Assembly: GCA_011033025.1 (NCBI GenBank)
Contig: WFMF01000252.1
Location: 186,001-250,000, forward strand
DNA: 64,000 nt
From: Beroe forskalii
Taxonomy: Eukaryota > Ctenophora > Nuda > Beroida > Beroidae
Direction of reading: 5' to 3'
Part shown: positions 45,261-57,870 of the stretch, in pieces
Position numbering within the stretch: the stretch's first letter is position 1
Layout: each line of letters begins with the position of its first letter
Notes under the pieces: model-generated
What the model was told of the DNA's origin: nothing
The model's input: the letters and a program-made list of their open reading frames with translations, nothing else
Database searches by the model: none
Position numbers and translations under genes: made by a program

Positions 45261-45490
45261 GTGCCGGTAATTTCCAATTGTTTTCACTAAAGAAACTGAC
45301 ATTGAAAGAATCTGCCGCGGTGAGGTCGCGCTGCTGTGCAAGAGATCGTGGCTTGTAAGGGCCTCTAAAACAATGTACACGTCTCCTGCACTTTCATTGG
45401 TCGCCAATCTTCTCTCTCATCTCCCTCCCCATGCTTGCATTTCAGCTTGTGAATTCCGCTCTGTGACTAGCTTAAACTGAGCACCCGACC

Positions 45491-45522
45491 AATGGGGATC
45501 CAAGGAAGCGGGTCACGTGATC
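45491..45522. promoter_or_regulatory. CCAAT box and CACGTG
   Basis: GACCAATGGGG at 45489 and GTCACGTGATC at 45515; a further pair of CACGTG boxes lies at about 45731 and 45754. A GC-richer stretch between two CRE-MITE copies; no gene identified. Confidence 0.35.
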
Positions 45523-45852
45523 GTAATTAGCCACTCAGAGCTGTCTTTCTCGTAATTTCTAATCAAGGACAGTAATGTTTTCGATCAGTATGGATCAAAG
45601 TAACCGTAACGCAGTTTAAAAAACAATTTGCCTCAGTTAATGTCCGCTTAGGAGGAGTCAAGATTTTCTTTCGAAACGTCACGCTTCAATTTCTCCCTCA
45701 TTAACTTTGCTAATCGGCGGATTAATAAATCACGTGACCGCAGTTAAACCGTCACGTGGGCCGGCTAGATCTGCCTCGTTATATATTAGAAGAGGTTTAG
45801 AACACCGTGCAACTATACGAAGATACACCTCTTCGAGAATATAGACAGTGTG

Positions 45853-45917
45853 TCGTGCACAACGCTCCATGTTAACCCCTGATAATGACGTCACTGCCAT
45901 GCCGCCTATTTCTCAGG
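45853..45917 (+). mobile_element. CRE-MITE copy with right outer arm
   Basis: GTGCACAACGCTCCATGTTA, ACCCCTGATAATGACGTCAC and CATGCCGCCTATTTCTCAGG. Confidence 0.8.
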
Positions 45918-46388
45918 CTGCCAGCAGGAGATTTGGCCGGAAGGATGAAGGCCGGTGGTAGTTGTTTGAGACCATGTTGCTCTACCGGAACGGAAAGAAA
46001 CTTCGTTTCAAACATCTAATCGTGGAGCCTTGTGTCTCTTGCGCGCGGTAAGGCGTGCGTGAGAAATAGGCGGTTTTGAGTGACAGTTTCACGTGGTTTA
46101 GAGCAGCGAACTGCTGACATTTCGGAGTCTATTCTTTGCTCCGACATGCGGAAGTGGTCGCATTACAAATGCAACTATTCAGCTCTGTGAAGGAAGCGGA
46201 AAATAAGCACTCAAGTTGAACATCTCCACAATTTTACGTCTGCCATATATAACATATACAAATAAATATACAAATTTAACTGTCCTCCCCAAACATAACT
46301 CACAGTTGAATGTTACGCAACAACCATGACTCAAACTTACAACCTGATGTCGAGGAAGAGTTCTCTATATCCAGCGACATATATGTCC

Positions 46389-46482
46389 TAAACCCTGCGC
46401 GCGAGAAATGTGCGGGTATAGGATGACGTCATTATCATAGCTCGATGTAGTGAGTTGATGACATTAAACCGCCTATTTCCTA
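46389..46482 (-). mobile_element. CRE-MITE, full length with TA flanks
   Basis: TAAACCCTGCGCGCGAGAAA then TGTGCGGG and GGATGACGTCATTATCATAG; TGAGTTGATGACATTAAACC and GCCTATTTCCTA close it. Confidence 0.9.
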
Positions 46483-46596
46483 ATATGTCAGATGGGGTGG
46501 TTTAGCGGGTGGTTTGATCAAGCATGTCCGAGGAGTAGATCATTTACAGGATAATCTAAGCCATTGTTTACAGAACTAAATGTCAGTGGACCTAAT

Positions 46597-46890
46597 ACCA
46601 CGAGATCATGCTCGTATGTTTCTTATATTCGGGGTTTATTATTGAGCATTGTTCTATGGATGGGTGGGCCTCAACTTTGAAAAAAGGGGGTTTATCGAGC
46701 ATTTTTCTCTGTAAGGGTGTGTTCAACTTTGAAAAAAGGGCAAATATACTTTGATATAAAATAGAGATGCTACCACGAGATGCTCGTATGTTTCTTATAA
46801 GCTTATATTCGGGGTTTATATTAAGCACTGTTCTCTGGATGGGTCGGCTTCAACTCTGAAAAAAGGGCAAATATTGCAATATAAAGTGGA
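46597..46890 (+). repeat. Imperfect tandem duplication
   Basis: CTCGTATGTTTCTTAT occurs at about 46612 and 46783. Shared blocks are ATTCGGGGTTTAT, GGATGGGT and AACTTTGAAAAAAGGG (three times). Units are about 170 bp with an internal partial copy. Confidence 0.75.
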
Positions 46891-47754
46891 GGGTTGTATC
46901 AGTTGAGAATTTCTGATAGATTCAAAGCCCCAGGACATTGCTTTCTCTTATGATGGGGTCACATTTGATTGCCGTTCAGATATAATTTTGCCCCAAATAA
47001 TCACCCAAACTATATCACTTACACTTCTCCCCTGACATATTGCATTCCCATTTGTAAGTGTTGGGTCGTTGGGAGGTTGAATTTATAATACTTCATTAAA
47101 CCCACTGTAAGTGTTAGGATGGCACTGCGATAATAATAATAATAAGTCAGCACGTCTTACAGCAGCAGTTCAAGATGGTGATAATTGCTTTAAAATTAAA
47201 TAATTAAAACTTTCCAGGCAATCTGTGACTGTGATATTACACAAAAAGATTTCCCTGGTCACATTTAATAGAGATTGAGCTTAATATAATATAAATTTCC
47301 TTAATTTCACCGAGCACTCTCGCTTTTGTCATGTAAAAACCCTCCCTCGAACCTTCCTTTGTAATGACCAAAATTTTCATTAAACCAATTATCAAATCTG
47401 AATAACCATTACGACCTTCAACGCCTTCGGAAAACCCCCCTTTAATTGCATTAATATACGACTCTTTGATGAAGAGTAGGCTATTAAACTGACAGTATTG
47501 TCAGTGGATGAATATTCAACCAGTGACCCTAATTCGCCCGTTGTTTGGTTGCAACCCCCTCTTTATACCAAAGGCTCCTCTTCCAGGCTTGCTAACAATG
47601 GCACCCTTCAATTTGTGTGACCCTTTAATCATACTTATCCTGGTAATTTCAATAAGGATTATCTTTGTTCGCAGCACCATTATTTCTGGACAATCAACCT
47701 GATTATATTATACGAACTATAACTGTGTAATGCCGCGCGCACCTGATTAACCTT

Positions 47755-47840
47755 CGCGCGCGCGTGGTGATTCCACGATCTCGTCAGCACTTTGTCACTT
47801 TGAGCCATGATGGTGACATCATCAGGACCGCCTATTGCAT
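47755..47840 (+). mobile_element. CRE-MITE remnant beside a CG-rich alternating tract
   Basis: GCCATGATGGTGACATCATC and AGGACCGCCTATTGC keep the right half. The left end is CGCGCGCGCGTGGTG, an alternating purine-pyrimidine tract that resembles the CpG-rich family tip. Confidence 0.5.
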
Positions 47841-47999
47841 CCTGCATGCGGGTTAATTCTCTCTCCTGTCTAACAATTGAATTTCTGTAAATGAGGAGAA
47901 ATGCCATTTCAGTGACTTATATAATCAAGTGAATATTTAGCTCGATTGGAAGACCCCAAACCACAGGCTCCTGAAATTTCCGTCATTACCAGGACTTAA

Positions 48000-49005
48000 A
48001 CCGTCCCATTGACAACAGCAAAACGTCCAAACCCCTGCTCCATCTCGAGATTAAATGCTGGCGTTCTCTCCCCTCTGGCGGGGTACCTTAGGGTGATTAA
48101 ACATTCATGACCCTTCTTTTGAATGGGATTAATAAAACGCAGCGTGTGGTGAAGCTGAGTTGGTTCATTGTGAGAGCCAGATTATACAATTAGAAATGCA
48201 AATCAGAACAGATTCCCCTGCAATATCTGCTCTTTTAATGTATTGAAAGGGGAGCTCTTTTACTATATAATCAAGCTCTTTTACTATATATAATCAAGGC
48301 GTGCTCTTTGTCTTCTATGTAATTAATTTGTGACACAGCAATTGTGCAGGGGGTGGAGTGTTGGGCTATTGGGGGGCCTTCAAAAGTCCAGATCATAGAC
48401 CTTTTGTGTGGAATTCACCCAAAGTCAAAACCTAAACATACTTCGCAGTCCTTTTCTATATCTTCTGGATATAGTATTCCCTGAAGAATAGATCCCTTTT
48501 CTCATTCTAGTGCCTCCTTTTGTGAGGGGAAAGTGCTAAATGGTTAAGTGTTCATCACACTGTAGATGCAGGGTCCCATGCACCTTCATCTCGGGGTAAT
48601 GTCCCCAGAAGTTGCATTCCAGCGGTGAACTAAACACAATGTAGCATTGTCTCTTGCGGCGGAAGTTGGGAGATAATTGTTGGTAAATCTTTGGTTTTAA
48701 TCCTCAGTAGGACCTAAATAACTTGGCTTTGTATTAGAACTAGCATTATGGAGGAGAACCAAGCATTTTGTGAATTGGATATAAAACTTCACTGTGTGGA
48801 GGAATGGAGGATATAATGGCTCGACAATGACAATCTCAATCTTGGTGTAATCAGAAAAATTGACTCAACCTGTTTCTCCTATCACAACAAATAACCACAA
48901 ATAACCAAAAATAACCAATAAACCCAGTTATTTCCTCAACATATCCTTGCACTGACCCAGCATGTGCCCATATTGATGGAGCTTACTATCATTATCGGTG
49001 GAGTA
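48000..49005. other. Intergenic stretch with minor repeats
   Basis: A 22-bp repeat (GCTCTTTTACTATATAATCA, about 48250-48297) and AAATAACCA units (about 48887-48918). No gene seen. Confidence 0.45.
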
Positions 49006-49008
49006 TTT

Positions 49009-49124
49009 GCTTACCCACAGGTCCATTTGATATAGACCAATCAGCGCGCAAGTTCAACATAAACTCGCGCGCTGATTGGCCATTTGGCCAATGTCATAAT
49101 GATTGTTGGTCCCCATGGGTAAAC
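49009..49124 (+). mobile_element. Second MITE family, best copy
   Basis: About 116 bp. Ends GCTTACCCACAGGTCC and GGTCCCCATGGGTAAAC are inverted. Inside, ACCAATCAGCGCGC and GCGCGCTGATTGGCC form a strong inner hairpin of about 13 bp around an AT-rich loop. No coding capacity. Related pieces lie at 16330-16462, 39683-39715 and, for one end, at 59613-59632. Confidence 0.8.
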
Positions 49125-49423
49125 CAATACATTGCCGATGTCAATGTCACCAACTTGCGGCACCTCTGCCCACGCACTATTTGGAGCCCCTTTAGGGACA
49201 CGCCCATGCTCACCCATGTCATCACCCGGTCTAACAAACCCCCGTCAATATATCACTGACAATAGATTATAAATTCTATAAATACAATCTCCCCTCCGAT
49301 TATTACAAGGAATCCATAGTCGCCTCCCTTTATATGATGCTGATAAACTGATCTCGTGTAGACCTTCACAGCTTCAGAACAGGGCTGCTACACGGTTCTT
49401 GTGTGAACAGTAGTCAGTCTAAA

Positions 49424-49484
49424 GTGATGTCATTATCAGGGGTTATAGTGGTATGTTGTGGGTGTTAGGAAGCGCCTATTTACT
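49424..49484 (-). mobile_element. CRE-MITE copy
   Basis: AAGTGATGTCATTATCAGGG on one side, GTGGGTGTTAGGAAGCGCCT and ATTTACTCC on the other; the core has GATGTCA. Confidence 0.65.
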
Positions 49485-49578
49485 CCAGAGCACAACACTC
49501 GCCCTCTCGTTTGAGCATGTCAGATATATTGACATTGTCTTATCGTGTGTTAAAGTTTTACCCAGGGTTTCACATGTC

Positions 49579-49656
49579 ATGTGACCAGTCCGGGGTGAAA
49601 TAGTTATTTCCGTGTTTTTATTGGCTGATAACGATTAGATCCGACGCTCTGATTGG
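49579..49656. promoter_or_regulatory. CATGTGACC and two inverted CCAAT boxes 32 bp apart
   Basis: ATTGG at 49620 and 49652, non-duplicated sequence between. GATCACGTGACC (about 49968) and GTCACGTGTGTC (about 50000) follow downstream. A short ATG frame in a good context (GCACCATGG at about 50235) lies beyond, but it closes after 19 codons and no splice donor was seen. Confidence 0.4.
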
Positions 49657-51164
49657 ATAACGGTTGGTTTGATATATCGGGAATGCTCAATGCTCGTTGT
49701 GTGTGGGCGTGCGTTGACACAAGTCAGATAAAACCCACCAACAAACACATACACAATACAGTTGTGTGATCCTTATCAGCGTTGTAATTATTTGTATCAG
49801 TTCACCCAATCCGATATACTCCAGGATTACATACAACTTCCTACTGAGAGTGTGAATTCGGGAGCAATAATATGATGATTGGTAGAGAAAACCTCTACTG
49901 ACTCTCTTTGTTGATAACATGGAATGTCCGATGATCGATTGGACAAAACAGGTACTATCAGCGTTGATCACGTGACCTATCCCCCGTTTGTTTACACTGG
50001 TCACGTGTGTCAGCTGTCACAATTCGCTACTTTGTTGCAGTGAGGAGGTGCAACACGAACCCACGAGTTGTTGATTGATTGTACAATCTATTGGGGGATT
50101 GTACCCAATCTATCGGCCAAAACCAATCATCGGCAAATCACTTCTGGGTGAGAAGTGCGGCACCCAGTGTTTTTGTTGCAGATAAGCCAATGGCGGATAT
50201 GAATGGAATCCTACCTTACCAATCTTTGAGGCACCATGGAAATTATCGATGGTTCGAGTCTCGAGAACTTTTTAGAGCCATTTGATGGAAGTTGACTTGT
50301 TAAAAAATCACCAATGTCACTCAAAACAACCCAAATATGATATGAATTTGAAATTTCGGGAGTTGAAACTGTTTAACTTGCATTATATTACGCAACTTCT
50401 TAAGAAGAAGTAAAGTGGTTTAGGATCGTATTTAAAACACAAAACAGGTCACTTCCTACCTTAACTTCCGATTATTAAAAGAACTAGCTAACTGTTTAGT
50501 TGTCGGTAGTTATTGAGAACATTAATTTTCCAATATATGCTAATTAATTAAACTTGGAGTTTTTAATTAATGTCTATTCTGAAGGACTACTGAGTGAAAT
50601 AACCGGGAAATGGATATTGTTACCGCCCCGCAGGCGAGAATTCGATTTGGCGACGTCTGGGAAAGTGGCTCTATTTTCGTCAAATGTTTTACTGAAATTC
50701 GCATTTAGTCGGCAACGGTTTATGGCAGAGTTAGAGATTTGAGGATGGAAACTCTGTCTTAGATTTCGGTTCAGTTGATCATTGTCAAGACTGATTTGAG
50801 GGCAAAAAAATCTCGCAGCAAACCCTCAAAGGAGACATACCAGTAACTGCACTGCCTTATAAGTTCTTTTCAAGTTCATCCACGTCTGTCCATTCCGGTC
50901 CAATAAGAAATTCCATGACTGTCTAAATTGGCTCCTGTAGATAGCACAATAAACCCCCTGCAATTCACATGTATGAACCATGACAGAGGTTTTACCCCCA
51001 CTATCTCTGACAGTCAATGAACACCGCCTGATTTCACGCTATTGTGTTATTATTGACACTGTTTGATATTGACACTCTGATATTGACACTGATAACGGCT
51101 ATCATAGCCACATACAGGGTGTGGGCTGCGTGGTGCGCACGAACACTACCCGTCAGCTGAATAG

Positions 51165-51222
51165 TAGACGCGTCGCTAACACACCACTACGAGGTAAGAT
51201 AATGACGTCATCTTATTACCAT
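51165..51222 (+). mobile_element. CRE-MITE copy
   Basis: GACGCGTCGCTAACACACCA and GTAAGATAATGACGTCATCT (core at 51202). Confidence 0.65.
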
Positions 51223-51479
51223 CAATATGTGTTGCTATCGAGAGTATGGCATTTTCACAAACATAGAACACACGCGTTGTATCAACATGGTTTCCATGGA
51301 GACACGCCATCTGGGCAGCTGCTTTTATTTTGTCGTGAAACCATAGCAACCGTAAACATGAAAGATGGCCCATAATATATGATTTCCCGAGTTATGACTG
51401 ATAGTGTAAATCATTGCACACCAACTTCTTTACACTGGAACGTTTTAAACTAATCATTCCCCTGAAACCAGTGGATAAT

Positions 51480-52640
51480 AAGAATTCAGTTATTAGAAAC
51501 GTATAACACACCATCACTCATAGATGAAACACAAAATATTAAGCTGTCCCAGCATTTAAGTCAATCAAAAAACCATTCTTATAGATACATAAGAATAGTA
51601 TGTAGTAGACATAAATATTGCGATGAAACCTACTTGAGAGTTCATCAATAAAACACAAAAAGCTTGCCATACACACCAAAAAAAGATATGAAAAAGGACT
51701 TTGATAGTGGATACCTCATCACATGCAGTAATAACAACATGGATAACTATCTTGAAGATTTCATAATTAAACATCAAATGCTTTACCGTCAATGTAATCG
51801 GCAAACTGCACAAATCATAAATTAACTGAGAAAAAAAGCAAGGTTACTCATAATTATGAGTTACAGTATACATCAGCTTAAAAACATCAGCTTAAAAATA
51901 TGGGAGTACTTATCATGGAAAATCCCTCCTTCATTAGGTAAACAATGGATCATCGAAAATGAAACAAGAAAGAACTAAATTATATAACCATCAAAATTAT
52001 GTGGAAAGTAAGCAAAAAATCCAAGTATGTTGATGCCAATGATAGTCGACCAGAGAACACTGCTCAGAGACGCTTTAGTAAGAACATAGTAAACTGCCTC
52101 ATTCTTGAGCCTGAACAAAACACACTTTTTCGATTTCAAAAAGACCCTCAAGGACAGGAGCTTCACTTGCAGGAATACACAAAAACAACAAACCAAGAAA
52201 TATAAACAAACCAAAAATGGGGGGATTCACTCTGTTTGCCCAATAATGAGAAACATGACTCAGGACATTCTTTCCCATTACTTGTCCAAGAAATAAAGAA
52301 GAATGGGAGGAGAAGATTTGGTTGCTTCATCGCCTCAAAAAGAAGCAAACCGTATGTTTTCGGCTCAAGTTGAACAGACAGATAACTGCTTGAGTTGGGG
52401 CCATTGGGGTCTATTACCCAATTGGAGAATATAGTTAAGCGAACAATTTTCTGTATAGATATCTGTCCTCTACTATATAGACTATTAGTTATGCCAACAT
52501 ATCAGCCAAACCGCGACCGTTGCCTCTCAGACTATGAGGGGCCATGTCGTATGGCACAGCGCCTCCGCGGAAGCGCATTTTACCTACCTACCTGACTGAT
52601 AGTGTGGCATGCGTATCGGGGACAGATTAACTGATAATTA
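51480..52640. other. A-rich stretch with overlapping weak frames, nothing recognised
   Basis: The plus strand is purine/A-rich. Frames of 61-82 codons occur on both strands; the minus-strand ones are merely hydrophobic because of T-richness. No family repeats. It differs in texture from its flanks and could be an old insertion. Confidence 0.3.
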
Positions 52641-53065
52641 ATGGGTGGGGTGGGAATGTGGGCCAACATAATATGAGAGGACAAAAACTGTTCGAACATC
52701 CTTGGACATTCTCTATTCCACACGAATCTTCAGTTTTATGTTGAAATCCATTAGAATTTAACTGCGAACTTCATCAAAGTATTTAGCACTTTTTGGATTC
52801 AATTCCTAGGAATTCAACTTATAATTCTGTTTAAGAATTGAATATAGTTGAACCAACCCCTTTGAAGTATTTGAAAATAATGCCCCTTAAACTTATACCG
52901 CTTAAACTGAGAAACTCAATGTCTCACTGTCTCGGTTTTATATCTCAATTTATAACCGGGTAGGTATATATAAATTTAAAACGCCATTATCTCGGAAAAG
53001 CGTTTAATATAAAACGAAAAACACCCCATTAAATCACTCTGAACCGGACATCCCCTCAGCACTTC

Positions 53066-53110
53066 TCCATTTCCTACCCTGATAATCCTGTCACTTCAAC
53101 CGGCCGTTAA
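53066..53110 (+). mobile_element. CRE-MITE remnant
   Basis: CTCCATTTCCTACCCTGATA, ATCCTGTCACTTC and CGGCCG keep the layout; the core palindrome is lost. Confidence 0.35.
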
Positions 53111-53507
53111 TTCGCGATATATTGCTCAAAAGATATTATATCTTAATTGATTTGTCGCGTTGAATGAAATACGTCTGAAACGGATTGGTTTTGAGAAATT
53201 GCCGCCTTGAGTTTTATATAGTTTACAGTAGTTTATACGGTATGAGATGGTTTATGTCTGGTGGAGTTGAGATATTTATATTATTGCCATTTTATTTCTG
53301 AAATTATTGATTTTGTATTTAAGCCATTATCTCATATAAAAGCTATGAGCTCCAAGTGATTGAGAACTTCTTGAAACACGGCTTAAATACTTCTGTTAAT
53401 AATCGGAAGGAAAGGTTTATATCAAGGAAGTCCCCCGACTAATGGTGGGGAAGTTGTGGTAAATGGTTTTTATCACATCAAAACCAGACGGAAAAGTTGT
53501 TAATATA

Positions 53508-53612
53508 TTGTAATGTTAATACCGAAAGATTACCGAATCTTATTGTAATGTTAATACCGTTATGTTAAATGTTAATACCGTAATGTTAATGTTGTAATGT
53601 TAATGTTGCAAT
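53508..53612 (+). repeat. Short irregular repeats of TAATGTTAATACCG
   Basis: About seven pieces of TGTAATGTTAATACCG or TGTAATGTTAATGTTG in a row. Confidence 0.75.
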
Positions 53613-54420
53613 ATTTTCTGTCTGGGTTATATCATGTCGGTCGGGTGTTAATCAGTGACTCAGCCGCCCTTAAGCTGCAAAAACATAATCTTGCAAGGCT
53701 TAGAGAGATGTCGCAAGGTCTGAGAAAGCCTCCTGAAATCTCCACATGACAGTGTACCTTATTGGCCTTTATTGAGGCGGCCATTTTTAGCGGTCCTTCG
53801 GACAAAAATCTTCAGGCCGGTTAGATAAGGGTTGCCACTTACGTGTATGGCGCTGCGCGATCGTAAATTTCAGAATGATTCTCATTTCTTGAACTCGGTA
53901 CAACTGTTTATGTTTAAGAGACCATGGAAACTGGAATCTTAGTAGGTATATAGGTACCAGCGGTATGATATTTTGTACCTACTGTCTTCGTACATAACTG
54001 ACATGAGTTGCGCGGACTGCATCAAAACAGCACTTCTGTACTGTGGTTTGTAGTTAAAAATAACATCCGAGGACCGGGGATGAATGATCGGAAACGCAGT
54101 GGAGTACTTTTAACTTATTAAAACCAGTCAGGAAACAATGATTGATGCAAAAAATCTAAAATCAGAAGCTTTTGAATATAATATATCTCTCATGATGATG
54201 GTCGTCAGAACTTCAGAAAGTCAATTTTTATGATCTTTTGTGAGTTCATCAACTCCATCAATTTCCTGAGAGATTGTCGCACTTAACATGTAACTTATTT
54301 CATGAAATTCTACAAAAGATGCCTCACAAATCTTCTACTCCTTAGGGTCTATTTCGCAAAATTCGCATCACTCGGTTCAATGGTTCAAAATAATCCCCAT
54401 CGCGTAAAGTGTACGGTTCT

Positions 54421-54468
54421 ATGGCATCAATTCGCAATTCTGAGCAGTAATAACGACGTAATTTCAAG
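54421..54468 (+). mobile_element. CRE-MITE remnant
   Basis: ATGGCATCAATTCGCAATTC and AGTAATAACGACGTAATTTC follow the family layout with a mutated core. Confidence 0.4.
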
Positions 54469-54679
54469 AGTACGACACAAAGTTGCATGCTTCGTTTATC
54501 TCTAATTCTCCTGGTAGACAGGACGTTGTCACATTTTCAAGGTTTTCTTGACAGGGACAGAGACATCGTATGTTTGTATGTTTTTATTCTATTCTTTATC
54601 GCCATATATTATCTATTTTATCGTTGGGTTTTTGTCCACTATGAAGGGCACTGTGTGTCGCTCACAATTCACTGGTGGT

Positions 54680-54736
54680 TGAAAGATGACGTCATTATCA
54701 TGTAGTAAAATGACAAATCGATGACGTGTAAATATT
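54680..54736 (-). mobile_element. CRE-MITE copy
   Basis: AAAGATGACGTCATTATCAT (core at 54686), spacer GTAGTAAAATGAC, second arm AAATCGATGACGTGTAAA. Confidence 0.7.
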
Positions 54737-54739
54737 TTT

Positions 54740-56730
54740 TTCCGTGTGGGGTTTAAGAAGAGATTCCCACTATACTCGATCCCTTTATACGGCATCTGCA
54801 CCCCTCAGAGATGTTTTAGTCTGCTTAGATTATTTGATTTAGGGGTGCCATTATATAGCACAAATCTCTCAAGTACACACATCATCACGTTTTTATCACC
54901 AACTTTTTATCATCAACTTTTTGAGTATGTCTGACATATTTTTGTGTTGATTTTTGGAGTATATATCTATATAGAGTAAATTTCGACTGAGCAATGTCTC
55001 TTTTTTGGCAGATTGTATGAAAGTTCTTGAGTTTCAGATACCGAGTCGGCTGTCAAGATTAGGGTGATGGAAATCATCAGTATATTTACGGAAAGTATTA
55101 TATTGTCGCTCAAAAATAGTAGGCACTACAGAATTACTTCATTTTCATGCTTTGAAAAAGCGAATTGATGACATGGATAAGAAATGGTTATTTTCTGGTA
55201 GTGAGATTTCTTTTCTCAGGCTAGTTTTCATCAATTCCAAGTATGCCAACCATCCACTATGGCGGTTTACAATTCAGCGTGAAATGAGCTCAGGACTTCA
55301 TCTACTGAAGGATTTTTCTCAGAATTTCTAAGGGAGGGTATAATGCAAGCGGATGAATGTTGGCGGGGGCCTAGTTGTTTACCCACTCCGGATTTCTAAG
55401 GGACCGGAGAGTATATAATGTTGGACTTATTGCGGGTACTAGGCGGGGAAAATAAATATAATTTCCTTTCAGATTTTATCATTTCTGCTGAAGGGGGATG
55501 TTAGCGAGGCCTATAACATAACCCACTTCATGCTCGACCAATCTGTGCGTAGCTTCATACAAACCCTGCGTTATCATTGGTCGAACCTCAAGCCACCATA
55601 CTTCCGTTTTTTCGCTCATATATTCATGGGTTATTCTATTTAATGTCTGAAGATTAAATTATTCTAGGAAATTGATGTTAAATGGGATCGTCAAAACGTT
55701 TAATAAATGCTGCTGCTGATATTCTGCAAACAAAACGCGGTTTCGCCTCACAAAATCGTCTTGGCTCTTAGTTAACCGTACCGGTGACGGAAGTTGCAGA
55801 AGTCTGTTCATTTCATTCTGATGTGTGGAATGCTTCCTCCAACGATGTCAAAAGTGCTCCTTATAAGAGTTAGGAAATTGGCAACCATAAGTTCAGCGAA
55901 GACTTATAATGAAACGCTTTTCTATGACAAAACATTTTACGACATGGTCGTAGTGTTCAGACATTTCTGGAGAACTGATCTGATATCATTGAATTATTTG
56001 TAGAATTATTCCTTTCTACCCCCTCAATACCAGATTCTCCTAAAGGACTATGTTCATTTTTGCAATTTGCATCATGTCCAACGCCCTTAGCTCACCTTCA
56101 CTCTTCAGACCTTATCTCATGTCCCATGCCCTAAGCTCACCTTCAGACCTTTCCTCAGCTTCCATAAGCAAGGTCTGGTCTAAATAAAAGCGAATAGTTC
56201 TGCAACCCTAAAACAAATTCCTTTTTGAATTTTTATTCTCTTTGACTAACCACAGTTCTATACCTGACGTAATGTTCCCACCAAAATAAACCATATCTTG
56301 ACGCTACAGCTATCTATATTACCTAACCGAATCACTACTACAACAACTATCTATTTCGTGATAATTCCAACCCCAAAATATAACACATCAGTTATTCTCG
56401 GTGCGTTCATCTTCAAAAGGGATGAATTCAGAAATATTTTTGACGGTTATCTCTCACGTTTAATATTATTATTATTATATGTTTTCAAACACTTTTACTT
56501 CAGTGCTGTCAGCACATGTTCATGTGGCATTATATTATCATTAATATTATGAAAAGAGAACCCATCATCTTCTTCTTCTTTGCGAGATAATAAAAGTGTG
56601 AAAACTTATTCACGATAAAAATGGGGCTTGGTAAATATATTATATTTTTCTCTCTTCCATGTGATTCTTATTAAAAGATAAGGCTGTCAAGGGTCATCTT
56701 TTCTCCACATAAGCCATACACGAACGACAG
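54740..56730. other. Intergenic stretch, no gene seen
   Basis: Contains a CCAAT/ATTGG inverted pair (TCGACCAAT at 55537, ATTGGTCGA at about 55581) that may be a remnant of the second MITE family, and a partial repeat of TTAGCTCACCTTCA (about 56088 and 56135). Confidence 0.4.
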
Positions 56731-56734
56731 ACAA

Positions 56735-56805
56735 TTCGGTATGATGTCATAATGACGATTTAAAATGATTCATATTGCGACGTTTAACCGCCTATTTTTT
56801 ACGAA
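56735..56805 (-). mobile_element. CRE-MITE copy
   Basis: GGTATGATGTCATAATGACG on one side; TTGCGACGTTTAACCGCCTA then TTTTTTACG on the other. Confidence 0.65.
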
Positions 56806-56999
56806 CCGTGTATATTTTTCAGCTAGACGCCACCGTCTTCCCTCTTAAACTCATGTTTTTATCAGTTGGTTTTTATCACAACTCCAGGATTGTCATCACA
56901 TCTTGATATAAAACAGATGTCACGTGACCTGTTTACGTTCGTGGGGATTTTTGGAGCAGCACCAGCCCACCATTATTCAATCATAGGTCCAGTTAATGG

Positions 57000-57070
57000 T
57001 GGTTGGTGATGACGTCATTATCATGGTTCAGAATGGGTAGTTGGTGATGCTAAACTGTCTGTTTTTGCGT
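57000..57070 (-). mobile_element. CRE-MITE copy
   Basis: GGTGATGACGTCATTATCAT (core at 57009), GGTTCAGAATGGGTAGTTGG and TGATGCTAAACTGTCTG. Confidence 0.75.
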
Positions 57071-57870
57071 GGTTGCCATGTAAACGGAGGGTGATGTTGG
57101 TGCTGAAAGGTTTTTGGCGCCGTTGAGTTTTGCCATGATGTCATTCGAATGAAGATTTTTATCTGGCCCTTGCAGAAATTTGGAACAATTGATTATCATC
57201 ATGAGGTCATTCACTCTTAGAACAACAGAGAATTTGGCAGCACCCAGAACTAAATGACCCATGGATATACACCGATTTCAAAAAGTATTCTTAGCTTTTC
57301 TTATTGCTAACCAGTCTTAGCTAGTCTTATGTTAGTTATTACACCCGTGATACGTTAAGGAATTAAAAAATAATGAATTTTTTAAACGTTAATTATTTTT
57401 AATCCATTTATAAGTATTCCTCAGACAAAAATACATTATATTTGAAAAAAATAGGCACATGATCGGCCTTTAGAAAACCTACAAATATACGTAAAATGTT
57501 CCCTTCCAAAGAAATTTCATGTTTCCAACGAAAAGTAATTATAATATCTCTTTGTAAATGCCCAGTATTTACGAATCGGTGTTGATGGAAACATCAAAAT
57601 AAAATGTAAAATCTTGACCTAAGGTAGGTTTCGTTTTGACATTTGTGATTCCGAAACTGGGCAGTCAAAAGGATTTCTACTGTACAAAATCAGTATTCTG
57701 AAACAATGACAGGATTAACTCAAGCGTTAGAACAAATAGATTTGCCGGTGTCGTACGTGCCAGTGTCAAGGAATCTGATTCTAGTTGAGAGTTGAAACTG
57801 GTGTCAACTATCAAGCCTACTGAAAGCTTGTGTTACTTTTGATTCTAGAAGTAAAGTCAGTTTAATTTGA

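Noticed and set aside
50235-50294. Short ATG frame in a strong start context as a first coding exon behind the CCAAT pair at 49.6 kb
   Set aside because: It ends after 19 codons and no splice donor resembling GTRAGT is present before the stop.
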